Source of the DNA: Methanoculleus sp.
Lineage (GTDB): Archaea; Halobacteriota; Methanomicrobia; Methanomicrobiales; Methanoculleaceae
Reading direction: 5' to 3'
Length of the DNA stretch: 5,811 nt
Assembly (NCBI GenBank): GCA_023230425.1
Contig: JALNXI010000134.1
Span: forward strand, 1-5,811
Under the pieces are notes generated by a model. That model was not told the origin of the DNA. It did not search any database and saw only the letters and a program-made list of their open reading frames with translations. A program made the translations under genes and the position numbers. Below are positions 1 to 5,597 of this stretch, in pieces (position 1 is the stretch's first letter; each line of letters begins with the position of its first letter).

Positions 1-245
1 AATCCGGGCGCCCGGATGGGGATCGCAATAACCCATGGGCCCTTCCGCCCGGTTAACACCCCTATAATGCAGAGGTACCATTTAAGGATTTAGTCGGCCT
101 GCTCCTGCTGAAGGGTTGGGCTCAGAGGTCCGGGGGGCTAACAGCAGTATTTCCAGTCCCGGAGAGGTTGAAAGCGCCAGACGAGATGCTCCCCGGGGCA
201 GGGCACCGGGGACTACCTCTGATCCCGATGCAGCCGTCCTGAATC
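1..245. other. Non-coding stretch left of the beta-helix gene
   Basis: I see no convincing gene here. The stretch starts with a perfect 14-bp palindrome, TCCGGGCGCCCGGA, at 3-16. It contains several GC-rich hairpins and one AT-richer patch around 78-92. The patch could be a weak leftward TATA region (CTAAATCCTTAAATGG on the minus strand) for a gene outside the window, but nothing within the window tests this. Confidence 0.5.
190..212 (-). terminator. GC hairpin after the beta-helix gene, possible terminator
   Basis: TCCCCGG (190-196) pairs with CCGGGGA (206-212), giving a 7-bp stem with a 9-nt loop about 33 bases past the TAG stop of the leftward gene. There is no T-tract on the minus strand after it, and archaeal termination usually depends on T-runs. 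It may therefore be only a 3'-end stabilising hairpin. Confidence 0.3.
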
Positions 246-1805
246 CTATGTCGTGTTGTTGACCGGCAGCACCTCGAGGCCCGACAGGTCTACGTCCCCC
301 GCCATGGTCCCCTCAATCAGAACCGGCTGAGCGGCATCGGAGAAGATCCTGCCGGAATACGTGACATTCCTGTTATTCACGATGTACACCAGCGTCTGTG
401 GTCGGTCTCCTGATGCAGCAAGATCGATGACCGAGTTGGAGATGCCCACCTTGATCGTCGAGTTCACCGGGAGTTCCCCCTCGGGGCACCCCAGCACCGC
501 TCCAATACCGTCTATGCCTGCGGGATCGGTCATGGTGAAGTTCCTGATGAGCACATTCGCTGCGCCGCAGACGAAGAGGCCCCACCCGTTCGCGTCAAGA
601 CTGCTACAGTGGTCCATGACGACAGAAGGGTTTGTCGAGACCGGCATCGACTGGAGTATGCAGTAGGCGATGGGTCGTGCTGAGGGCTCGACAGTCGGGA
701 CACGCCCGGTTTCGCTCTCGGTACAGTTGTACAGGAGCATCCCGTCCGGGTTGATGATAAAGAACCCGAACGCACTGTTCCCCTCGGCCCGGCAGTTTAT
801 CAGGGATATCCGCCCCCCGGGGAGATAGAAACCGGACCCGAAGTAGTCCGGGTCACCCACCAGGTAGGTATCGGGACAGGGCTTCTGTCCGTTGTTCCGG
901 CTCGAACAGTTGATGAAGACGCAGTCCCGCTTTCCGGGGTCCCACTCGAAGTGGAACCCAGATTCAAGGCTCCCCTCGGCAGAAGAGTTGCTTACCCGGA
1001 GGCCCTCGATGTCGTTTAACTCCGCAAAGTCAAACCCGGTCACCCAGGGGTTGAACGCGCCGTACCTGCCGCAGTTGAGCGCTGTGCAACTCTCATAACG
1101 GACGTCGCGAATTGTTGTATTCTCCGATCCCCAGGCGTTATGGAGGAACCCATACGTCCCGGTATCCACGGCTCTGCAGTTTGTGAACTCGACATCTTCG
1201 AGGACGGGGGCGTAGACATTTGGGTTGTGGAGCAGGAGGAAGACCGCCTGGGTGCTCGCATCGGCGGTGCCCGTGACGTTGTGGACCTTCGCGTGGCTCG
1301 CGTAGATAGTGAGGACGCCGAGCCACCGGCCAAGGTCGAGAGTCGTGTCCGTGCTCATGTTTGTATAGTCGGCCCCAGCGATGTGAAACTCGGCCAGAGT
1401 GACACGCTCTTCCGAGACGTTGAGCCTCCCGTTCCGGCTGAACTCAAGAAACGTCGCACCAGGCCCCTGGCCGAGGAGCGTCGTGCCTGCAGGCGGGATG
1501 ATGCTCCCGGAGCAGTTGAACGTGCCTTCAGAGAGGGCGACCGTACCGCCATCCGGCAGTGCGGCGAGCGCCGCCTGGATCTCCACCTGGTCGTCGAGGC
1601 CGTCACAGATGTAGTTTGCCTGTGTCCTTGTTACAGGGCTGCTGTCGCCTGCCGACACAATGAGCGGCGCCACCGGCGCTGCAGTAACACCCTGGACGAG
1701 CAGAAGGCCGATAATCGCGCCGACCAGAAAAACGATCGACCGGCATGGGCCGGCGGGATGTGTCCCGGGGCGGTCTGTCACCCATTTAAGCAGGCGGGTT
1801 GTCAT
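246..1805 (-). CDS. Secreted right-handed parallel beta-helix (pectate-lyase-like fold) protein
   Basis: Predicted 519-residue exported protein. A hydrophobic segment at about residues 24-37, after an unusually long 23-residue N-region, followed by Val-Thr-Ala-Ala, looks like a signal peptide or N-terminal anchor. Residues about 65-95 carry the CDGxxDQVEIQAAL...GGTV.L..GTF signature common at the start of secreted parallel beta-helix proteins. The rest is a run of short strands with stacked Asn/Cys turns (INC, YNC, FTNC), as in such solenoids. About a dozen N-x-S/T sequons suggest a glycosylated surface or secreted protein. I see no catalytic residues that would identify a polysaccharide lyase and no C-terminal membrane anchor. 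I chose the ATG at 1805 because GAGGAG lies 4 bases upstream. An in-frame GTG at 1841 would add 12 residues but lacks this support. Substrate and role are unknown; adhesion or glycan binding is inference. Confidence 0.85.
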   Translation of the reverse strand: MTTRLLKWVTDRPGTHPAGPCRSIVFLVGAIIGLLLVQGVTAAPVAPLIVSAGDSSPVTRTQANYICDGLDDQVEIQAALAALPDGGTVALSEGTFNCSGSIIPPAGTTLLGQGPGATFLEFSRNGRLNVSEERVTLAEFHIAGADYTNMSTDTTLDLGRWLGVLTIYASHAKVHNVTGTADASTQAVFLLLHNPNVYAPVLEDVEFTNCRAVDTGTYGFLHNAWGSENTTIRDVRYESCTALNCGRYGAFNPWVTGFDFAELNDIEGLRVSNSSAEGSLESGFHFEWDPGKRDCVFINCSSRNNGQKPCPDTYLVGDPDYFGSGFYLPGGRISLINCRAEGNSAFGFFIINPDGMLLYNCTESETGRVPTVEPSARPIAYCILQSMPVSTNPSVVMDHCSSLDANGWGLFVCGAANVLIRNFTMTDPAGIDGIGAVLGCPEGELPVNSTIKVGISNSVIDLAASGDRPQTLVYIVNNRNVTYSGRIFSDAAQPVLIEGTMAGDVDLSGLEVLPVNNTT

Positions 1806-1809
1806 AACA

Positions 1810-1815
1810 CTCCTC
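1810..1815 (-). promoter_or_regulatory. Ribosome binding site that sets the start of the beta-helix gene
   Basis: On the minus strand GAGGAG lies 4 bases before the ATG at 1805. It matches the anti-Shine-Dalgarno of archaeal 16S rRNA and favours this ATG over the upstream in-frame GTG at 1841. Confidence 0.6.
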
Positions 1816-2000
1816 GGATTATCGTACAGGCTGCTCAGCACACCGCATCGAGAACTTCACCAGCCCATCACGGAACTACCAGTTCAGCCACCCCCGTGAC
1901 GCCGACCTCACCGGCACAACAGGACGGCCACCAGGCAGACCCGGGTATCGCCCCGGCATCGAGAACGGTCCGGCACGATCGGGGCGCGGCCTATTATGAG

Positions 2001-2017
2001 CATATAATTATAAAAAT
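2001..2017 (-). promoter_or_regulatory. AT-rich TATA-type promoter for the leftward beta-helix gene
   Basis: On the minus strand the patch reads ATTTTTATAATTATATG, an isolated AT-rich block in GC-rich surroundings and a good archaeal TATA candidate. Initiation about 25 bases downstream would fall near 1983 and give a leader of roughly 175 nt before the ATG at 1805. The patch could also act rightward, but no gene starts there until 2294. Confidence 0.5.
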
Positions 2018-2259
2018 TAATGGGTGATGAAACAGCCATACCCCTCCCAGGATTCGGGTTTCAGACCGCACGGGAGAACTACCCGGCATAGGGTTTGCCT
2101 GCACGCCGGGCTTTCGGGGCAGTGACGGGTCTGGATGCCGGGGAGAACACCCAGTTTCTGCAGATCGATGATCCGCGGCCCGGATCGTTGCCGGATGCAG
2201 GAGGCGGAGGAGAGGGGCCGGACTGACCGAGTAGCGCGGTGATGCGGGTCGCCGGTGGA

Positions 2260-2281
2260 ATTGTATATATTGGAATACAAT
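2260..2281 (+). promoter_or_regulatory. TATA promoter embedded in a 7-bp inverted repeat
   Basis: A TATA-like run (TGTATATAT, 2262-2270) lies 24-32 bases before the ATG at 2294. Transcription would begin around 2290-2294, so the mRNA is probably leaderless, and no Shine-Dalgarno is visible. The TATA box overlaps a perfect inverted repeat, ATTGTAT (2260-2266) and ATACAAT (2275-2281), with 8 bases between. A repressor bound here would block TBP/TFB. No regulator is identified. Confidence 0.5.
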
Positions 2282-2293
2282 ATTTATTAGCAT

Positions 2294-2926
2294 ATGTCCG
2301 GAAAGAAGGAAGTCACCATCGGGATCACCATCAACCTCGAGAACTACGAAAACCTCCGCCTCGAGGTCGAGGGCGATGTAGAGACCCGTGAGGATGTAGA
2401 CGACCTTATCACGTTCCTCGACGGGATGCTTGCCCGGCTCGGACGCGGTGATCCGGCGACTGCCGAGCGGGTGGATGCATACCGCCGGCGCGTCCTGAAA
2501 GCCAGGCCTGCAGAGTTGCAGGCACCGGCCGCGAGACCGGTACCGGAGGCGGAAATTGCCGTCCCGGCAGCTGCACCGGCGACCCCGGGGACAGAACCGG
2601 CACACAGAGAGGAGAGAGCCTGCCCCCCTCCCGGCACCATCGAGACGGCAATCCCACCGGCACCGGAGCACCCAGAGCCGCCCCGGGTTCCCGAACCTCC
2701 TGCAAAACCGGAGGAGAAGGCCCCGATGCAGCCGGAGGCGGCCCCGGAACAGGCACCGCCCGTGCAGGTTCAGCCACAACAGGAACCAGTCGCAGCAAAG
2801 CCACTCGCAGCTCCGGCAGAGGATGTCTGCGAGATGTGCGGAGCAGAAGTGACGAAATCGCAGGCAAAACTCTCACAGCTCTTCATGAGTAAGAAACTCT
2901 GCAAGAAGTGCATGGAACAGCCGTAA
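2294..2926 (+). CDS. Protein with conserved-looking N-terminal module, Pro/Ala linker and C-terminal zinc ribbon
   Basis: Predicted 210-residue protein of unknown function in three parts. Residues 1-70 form a compact charged module with the pattern VTIGITINLENYENLRLEVEG, followed by an acidic helix and an Arg-rich end. I recall similar short segments in uncharacterised phage and prokaryotic proteins but cannot name the family. Residues about 71-175 are a low-complexity Pro/Ala/Glu/Gln linker, probably disordered. Residues 179-206 carry C179-x2-C182-x20-C203-x2-C206 with a basic LCKKC end, a likely zinc ribbon. The ATG at 2294 sits one promoter distance from a TATA box, as expected for a leaderless mRNA. 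The gene ends 74 bases before orc1, which has its own TATA box. The layout of a folded head, a flexible tether and a zinc-ribbon tail would suit a nucleic-acid-binding or scaffold protein, but that is inference. Confidence 0.85.
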   Translation: MSGKKEVTIGITINLENYENLRLEVEGDVETREDVDDLITFLDGMLARLGRGDPATAERVDAYRRRVLKARPAELQAPAARPVPEAEIAVPAAAPATPGTEPAHREERACPPPGTIETAIPPAPEHPEPPRVPEPPAKPEEKAPMQPEAAPEQAPPVQVQPQQEPVAAKPLAAPAEDVCEMCGAEVTKSQAKLSQLFMSKKLCKKCMEQP

Positions 2927-2939
2927 GGCCTGCTAGGCC
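2927..2939 (+). terminator. Short hairpin directly after the zinc-ribbon gene
   Basis: GGCCT-GCT-AGGCC is a 5-bp stem starting one base after the TAA stop. No T-run follows, so termination is only a possibility. Confidence 0.25.
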
Positions 2940-2965
2940 CGCGCGATGAGGAAATAGCAACCTGG

Positions 2966-2979
2966 AGGTTATATATACT
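2966..2979 (+). promoter_or_regulatory. TATA box of the orc1 gene
   Basis: AGGTTATATATACT places a strong TATA core (TATATATA) about 24-31 bases before the ATG at 3001. Initiation is expected at about 2995-3000, giving a leaderless or near-leaderless transcript. A GAGG at 2989-2992 could serve as a Shine-Dalgarno only if transcription starts upstream of it. Confidence 0.6.
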
Positions 2980-3000
2980 ACAATCCCCGAGGATAGTATA

Positions 3001-4146
3001 ATGAAGAAGAACCTGCTCATGTGGGACGAGACGCTTTTTCGGGATCCCGAGGTCTTCGAGATCGATTACGTCCCTGAGCAGTTCAATCATCGTGATGCCC
3101 AGATCCAGGAACTCGCTTTCCAGATCCGGCCGGGCCTGCGGGGTGTCCGGCCCCAGAACACCATCTGCCGAGGCCTCCCGGGGACCGGGAAGACGACAAG
3201 CGTCAAGAAAGTCTTCGCTGAGATCGAGGAGACCACAAAGAAACTGGTCCCCGTCTACATCAACTGCCAGATCGACAACACCAAGTTCGCCGTCTTCTCA
3301 CAGATCTACCGGCGGGTCACCAGACGCCCGCCGCCGGCGTCAGGCACATCATTCAAACAGGTCTTTGACGCCATAGCCCGGGTTCTCCTGCGGGAGGAGC
3401 AGGTGCTCCTGGTGGCGCTGGACGACGCAAACTACCTCCTCTATGAGAACGAGATTAATCAGGTGCTCTATCCTCTGCTCCGCTCTCACGAGGCCTATCC
3501 GGGTGTCAGAATCGGTGTCGTCGCTATCGTCAGCGATATGTCCGTCAGCCTGCAGACCGAGGTGGACGCCCGGGTGGCATCGGTCTTCCGGCCCACCGAG
3601 ATATACTTCCCCCCCTACTCGGGAGAGGAGATCCACGGCATCCTCGAGGAGCGGATCCTGCAAGGGCTCTACCCAAACGTCCTCCGACCCGAGATGCTGG
3701 ATCTCGTGGTGGAGCAGACGATGAAGAGCGGCGACCTCCGCGTCGGCATCGACCTTCTCAAGCGGGCAACCCTGAATGCCGAGAAAGCAGCCCGCCGCTC
3801 GGTCGAGCGGGAGGACATCTGCAAGGCCTACGAGGTTTCCCGGTACCTGCACCTTGCATTCTCGCTCAGAGCGCTCAGGGCCGAGGAACGAGAGGTGCTC
3901 GGCAGAATCGCGGAGATGTCGGTTCGTGATGATCAGGAGATGAACGCCGGCGACGTCTACCGTTTTGTTAAAGAGGAAGTGAGGGTCAGTTACACCAAGT
4001 ATTACGAGATGCTCCAAAAGTTCGACGCGATGCGGATCTTAAACCTCCAGTACCGCCAGGGGAGGGGACGGACCCGGCTGATCGGTCTCCGTTACGATCC
4101 CAGACGTGTATTGGAGCACCTGGGGCAGGAGCAATCGTTTTCATAA
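3001..4146 (+). CDS. orc1: Orc1/Cdc6-family AAA+ replication initiator
   Basis: Predicted 381-residue archaeal Orc1/Cdc6 protein, which binds origin DNA and helps load the MCM helicase. Visible parts in order: an N-terminal segment with YVPEQFNHRDAQIQELA (typical of Cdc6, residues 23-39); Walker A G58LPGTGKTT; Walker B VLLVALDD ending at D141-D142; a sensor-1 region IVSD (176-179); the conserved DARV...FRPTEIYFPPYSGEEI stretch (189-211); sensor 2 GDLR (244-247); and a C-terminal winged helix, about 290-381, with a basic wing QGRGRTR. Length is normal for the family. The second Walker B acid is Asp rather than the usual Glu, which suggests a divergent Orc1/Cdc6 paralogue. The gene has its own TATA box and ends 46 bases before mch. 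No origin recognition boxes are recognisable in the 74-base upstream gap, so I cannot say that this locus is an origin. Confidence 0.95.
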   Translation: MKKNLLMWDETLFRDPEVFEIDYVPEQFNHRDAQIQELAFQIRPGLRGVRPQNTICRGLPGTGKTTSVKKVFAEIEETTKKLVPVYINCQIDNTKFAVFSQIYRRVTRRPPPASGTSFKQVFDAIARVLLREEQVLLVALDDANYLLYENEINQVLYPLLRSHEAYPGVRIGVVAIVSDMSVSLQTEVDARVASVFRPTEIYFPPYSGEEIHGILEERILQGLYPNVLRPEMLDLVVEQTMKSGDLRVGIDLLKRATLNAEKAARRSVEREDICKAYEVSRYLHLAFSLRALRAEEREVLGRIAEMSVRDDQEMNAGDVYRFVKEEVRVSYTKYYEMLQKFDAMRILNLQYRQGRGRTRLIGLRYDPRRVLEHLGQEQSFS

Positions 4147-4148
4147 TC

Positions 4149-4158
4149 CTTATCTATT
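4149..4158 (+). promoter_or_regulatory. Possible TATA box for mch
   Basis: CTTATCTATT lies just after the orc1 stop and about 35-44 bases before the mch ATG, which would give a short leader. It is a weak match, and co-transcription from orc1 is an alternative. Confidence 0.35.
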
Positions 4159-4180
4159 TCCCCGCCGTTTGTACTCTGAT

Positions 4181-4185
4181 GAGGT
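4181..4185 (+). promoter_or_regulatory. Ribosome binding site that sets the mch start
   Basis: GAGGT lies 7 bases before the ATG at 4193. This fixes the start, since the same frame is open upstream to 4106 inside the end of orc1. Confidence 0.7.
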
Positions 4186-4192
4186 TTTCCAC

Positions 4193-5140
4193 ATGCTCAG
4201 CGTAAACGAATTGGCACTGGATATTTTTGAGGAACTCTTCGAATACGCCGAGGAGTTCCATGCCGTCCCGCACGAGCTCGACAACGGAGCACGCATCGTT
4301 GACTGCGGCGTCAGCACCACCGGCGGGTATCTGGCAGGAAGACGGTTTACCGAGATCTGTATGGGCGGGCTCGGTGAGGTCGACATCACGATGGGCCGGA
4401 TCAGGGACATCCCGATACCGTTCATCGAGGTCAGCACCGACTTCCCGGCCATTGCATGTCTCGGCGCCCAGAAGGCGGGCTGGACGGTCAACGTCAACAA
4501 GTACTTCGCCATGGGCAGCGGCCCCGCGCGGGCGCTCTCCCTGAAGCCCAAGCATACCTACGAGGTCATCGACTACGAAGACGAGTTTGACTACGCAGTC
4601 ATCTGCCTCGAGAGCGACCACCTCCCGAACGCTGGCGTGATGGAGAAGATCGCCGACGCCTGCAACGTCGATGTCGCCAACACCTGCGCGGTCGTCGCCC
4701 CCACGGCATCGATCGTCGGCTCGGTCCAGGTCGCCGGCCGCTGCGTCGAGACCGCGGTCTACAAGTTGAACGAGCTCGGCTTTGACACAAAAAAGATTAC
4801 CGCGGGTATCGGCCATGCTCCGATCGCCCCCGTCAAGAAAGACGGCACGAAAGCGATGGGCAGCACCAACGATGCTACGATCTACCACGGCAGCATCATG
4901 CTGACGATGAACGCCCCCGAGATCAAGGACTACCTTGACAGGATACCGAGCAACACATCCCGGGGATACGGAAAGCCGTTCTACGATATCTTCAAGGAAG
5001 CCAACTTCGACTTCTACCAGATCGACACCTCACTCTTCTCTCCGGCCGAGGTGGTCATCAACGAGCTCTCCGAGGGTATTGTCTACCATGTGGGAGCCGT
5101 CAACCCCGACGTGACGTTAAAGTCCTTCGGGTTCATCTAA
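4193..5140 (+). CDS. mch: Methenyltetrahydromethanopterin cyclohydrolase (Mch)
   Basis: Predicted 315-residue cytoplasmic enzyme that reversibly interconverts 5-formyl- and 5,10-methenyl-tetrahydromethanopterin, the third step of the CO2-to-methane pathway. The whole chain reads as Mch: start MLSVNELALDIFEEL, then ARIVDCGVSTTGGYLAGR, TEICMGGLGEV, the Gly/Ala-rich NKYFAMGSGPARALSL, GIGHAPIAPV (205-214) and C-terminal VGAVNPDVTLKSFGF. The active-site positions I recall from the Archaeoglobus enzyme, Lys94, Arg183 and Glu186, are present here at the same numbers (GAQK94AGW and GR183CVE186TAVYKL), so it should be active. Length fits the family (about 315-325). I start at 4193, where GAGGT lies 7 bases upstream; the longer frame back to 4106 overlaps orc1 and adds unrelated residues. 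It follows orc1 by 46 bases, but no functional link is known. Confidence 0.97.
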   Translation: MLSVNELALDIFEELFEYAEEFHAVPHELDNGARIVDCGVSTTGGYLAGRRFTEICMGGLGEVDITMGRIRDIPIPFIEVSTDFPAIACLGAQKAGWTVNVNKYFAMGSGPARALSLKPKHTYEVIDYEDEFDYAVICLESDHLPNAGVMEKIADACNVDVANTCAVVAPTASIVGSVQVAGRCVETAVYKLNELGFDTKKITAGIGHAPIAPVKKDGTKAMGSTNDATIYHGSIMLTMNAPEIKDYLDRIPSNTSRGYGKPFYDIFKEANFDFYQIDTSLFSPAEVVINELSEGIVYHVGAVNPDVTLKSFGFI

Positions 5141-5142
5141 CC

Positions 5143-5180
5143 TATTTTTCAGGCGGTGCCCGGGCACCGGGAGTTCCCGG
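5143..5180 (+). terminator. T5 tract and overlapping hairpins after mch
   Basis: TTTTT at 5145-5149, 5 bases past the mch stop, is a plausible archaeal T-run terminator. It is followed by a perfect 14-bp palindrome, GGTGCCCGGGCACC (5155-5168), and an overlapping hairpin, CCGGGA-GT-TCCCGG (5167-5180). The two hairpins share two bases and so cannot both form fully. Confidence 0.5.
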
Positions 5181-5187
5181 CAGACAA

Positions 5188-5199
5188 CACGTTTATCCC
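5188..5199 (+). promoter_or_regulatory. Probable tRNA promoter
   Basis: CACGTTTATCCC carries a TATA-like GTTTATC about 35-40 bases before the tRNA 5' end. Initiation about 25 bases downstream would leave a short 5' leader for RNase P to remove. Confidence 0.4.
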
Positions 5200-5230
5200 T
5201 CACTGTGCGAAACATTGTAAAGCATCCATA

Positions 5231-5304
5231 GGGCCTGTGGTCTAGCCGGTCATGACGTCGCCCTTACACGGCGAAGATCGCCGGTTCGAATCCGGCCAGG
5301 CCCA
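5231..5304 (+). tRNA. tRNA-Val (anticodon UAC)
   Basis: A full cloverleaf of 74 bases. The acceptor stem GGGCCTG (5231-5237) pairs with CAGGCCC (5297-5303), followed by discriminator A5304. There is a D-arm with GTC/GAC, an anticodon stem TCGCC/GGCGA around loop CTTACAC with anticodon TAC (reads GUA), a 5-base variable loop, and a T-arm GCCGG-TTCGAAT-CCGGC. CCA is not encoded and there is no intron. The 3' part is also antisense coding sequence for the small minus-strand gene at 5242-5505, and it may be the attachment site of an integrated element. Confidence 0.97.
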
Positions 5305-5505
5305 TGATTCTACCTCCTTTTGCGACATTAGAACCAGACTGCGCGGCGGTACCTTTCTGAGTTCAAAAACCGCGTTATCGAGCAATCGGGACGCGTTAAC
5401 GCCGCATTTCTTCAAATACTCGTAAGTTTCCGGCGATACTGTTGTGTGCACCCGTTTCCTAATTCGATGGTTAACGGTTGTTTTCTCCTTTTCTCCTGTT
5501 TTCAT
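5242..5505 (-). CDS. Small ribbon-helix-helix protein whose C-terminus is encoded antisense to tRNA-Val
   Basis: Predicted 87-residue basic protein. Residues about 16-51 look like a ribbon-helix-helix DNA-binding domain: a strand RKRVHTTVS, helix A PETYEYLKKCG and helix B NASRLLDNAVFELRK, as in antitoxins and small archaeal element regulators. Residues 68-87 (beginning WAWPDSNRRSSP) and the TAG stop lie wholly within the complement of the tRNA, with the codon boundary exactly at its 3' end. The ATG at 5505 has AGGAG 9 bases upstream; an in-frame GTG at 5529 would add 8 residues and read through that RBS. Base composition is by eye more A/T-rich than the neighbours, suggesting foreign origin. 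A probable TATA (ACATATGT, 5536-5543) and twin TGTCCGGA repeats lie upstream, so autoregulation is likely if it is expressed. It could be the regulator of an integrated element, an antitoxin without a visible toxin, or a relic. No partner gene is seen in the window. Confidence 0.7.
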   Translation of the reverse strand: MKTGEKEKTTVNHRIRKRVHTTVSPETYEYLKKCGVNASRLLDNAVFELRKVPPRSLVLMSQKEVESWAWPDSNRRSSPCKGDVMTG

Positions 5506-5514
5506 GTTTCTTTT

Positions 5515-5519
5515 CTCCT
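5515..5519 (-). promoter_or_regulatory. Ribosome binding site deciding the RHH start
   Basis: AGGAG on the minus strand lies 9 bases before the ATG at 5505. It supports this start over the upstream GTG at 5529, whose reading frame runs through the RBS. Confidence 0.55.
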
Positions 5520-5520
5520 G

Positions 5521-5543
5521 TCCGGACACATCCGGACATATGT
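5521..5543 (-). promoter_or_regulatory. Probable promoter and operator of the RHH gene
   Basis: Two exact copies of TGTCCGGA (minus strand: 5538-5531 and 5528-5521) repeat at 10-bp spacing, one helical turn, which suits cooperative binding of RHH dimers. Each contains the palindrome TCCGGA. They overlap the edge of ACATATGT (5536-5543), a TATA-like palindrome placed so that transcription would start near 5515-5518, just before or within the RBS. Autorepression is inference from this layout. Confidence 0.45.
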
Positions 5544-5597
5544 AGGATGGCTTAGTCTCTGCTTAGACCGTGATAAAGAGATAGTGACAAGGGTTTC

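Larger units (their letters stand above)
1806..2293. other. Divergent intergenic region between the beta-helix and zinc-ribbon genes
   Basis: This stretch of nearly 490 bases has no supported gene. From left to right it holds the RBS and probable long leader of the leftward gene, including a GAACT-ACC-AGTTC hairpin (1873-1885) and an 11-bp direct repeat GCATCGAGAAC at 1845-1855 and 1956-1966. Next come the AT-rich leftward promoter, a GC-rich middle with a GATCCG/CGGATC hairpin (2170-2186), and the TATA/inverted-repeat promoter of the rightward gene. I looked for archaeal origin recognition boxes (TTCCAGTGGAAAC-like with a G-run) because orc1 is near, and found none. Confidence 0.6.

Noticed and set aside
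1140..2027. Plus-strand open frame of 295 codons
   Set aside because: It lies antisense to the beta-helix gene, has an Arg/Ala-rich composition with no domain pattern, and no RBS. It is a GC-rich shadow frame.
2027..2125. Roughly 32-codon plus-strand ORF after the AT-rich patch
   Set aside because: No RBS, Arg-rich composition typical of GC-rich non-coding DNA, and the start is too close to the TATA patch for normal initiation.
1994..2779. Minus-strand open frame of 261 codons crossing the promoter of the zinc-ribbon gene
   Set aside because: Arg/Cys-rich shadow translation opposite a well-supported gene, with no recognisable motif.
1842..3000. Replication origin next to orc1
   Set aside because: No repeated origin recognition boxes with G-runs are visible; a short TTTCCAGT near 150 is only a partial match and far from orc1.
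3349..4017. Minus-strand open frame of 222 codons inside orc1
   Set aside because: Antisense to a clear AAA+ domain; its composition mirrors the codons of orc1.
4154..4888. Minus-strand open frame of 244 codons inside mch
   Set aside because: Antisense shadow of a highly conserved enzyme gene.
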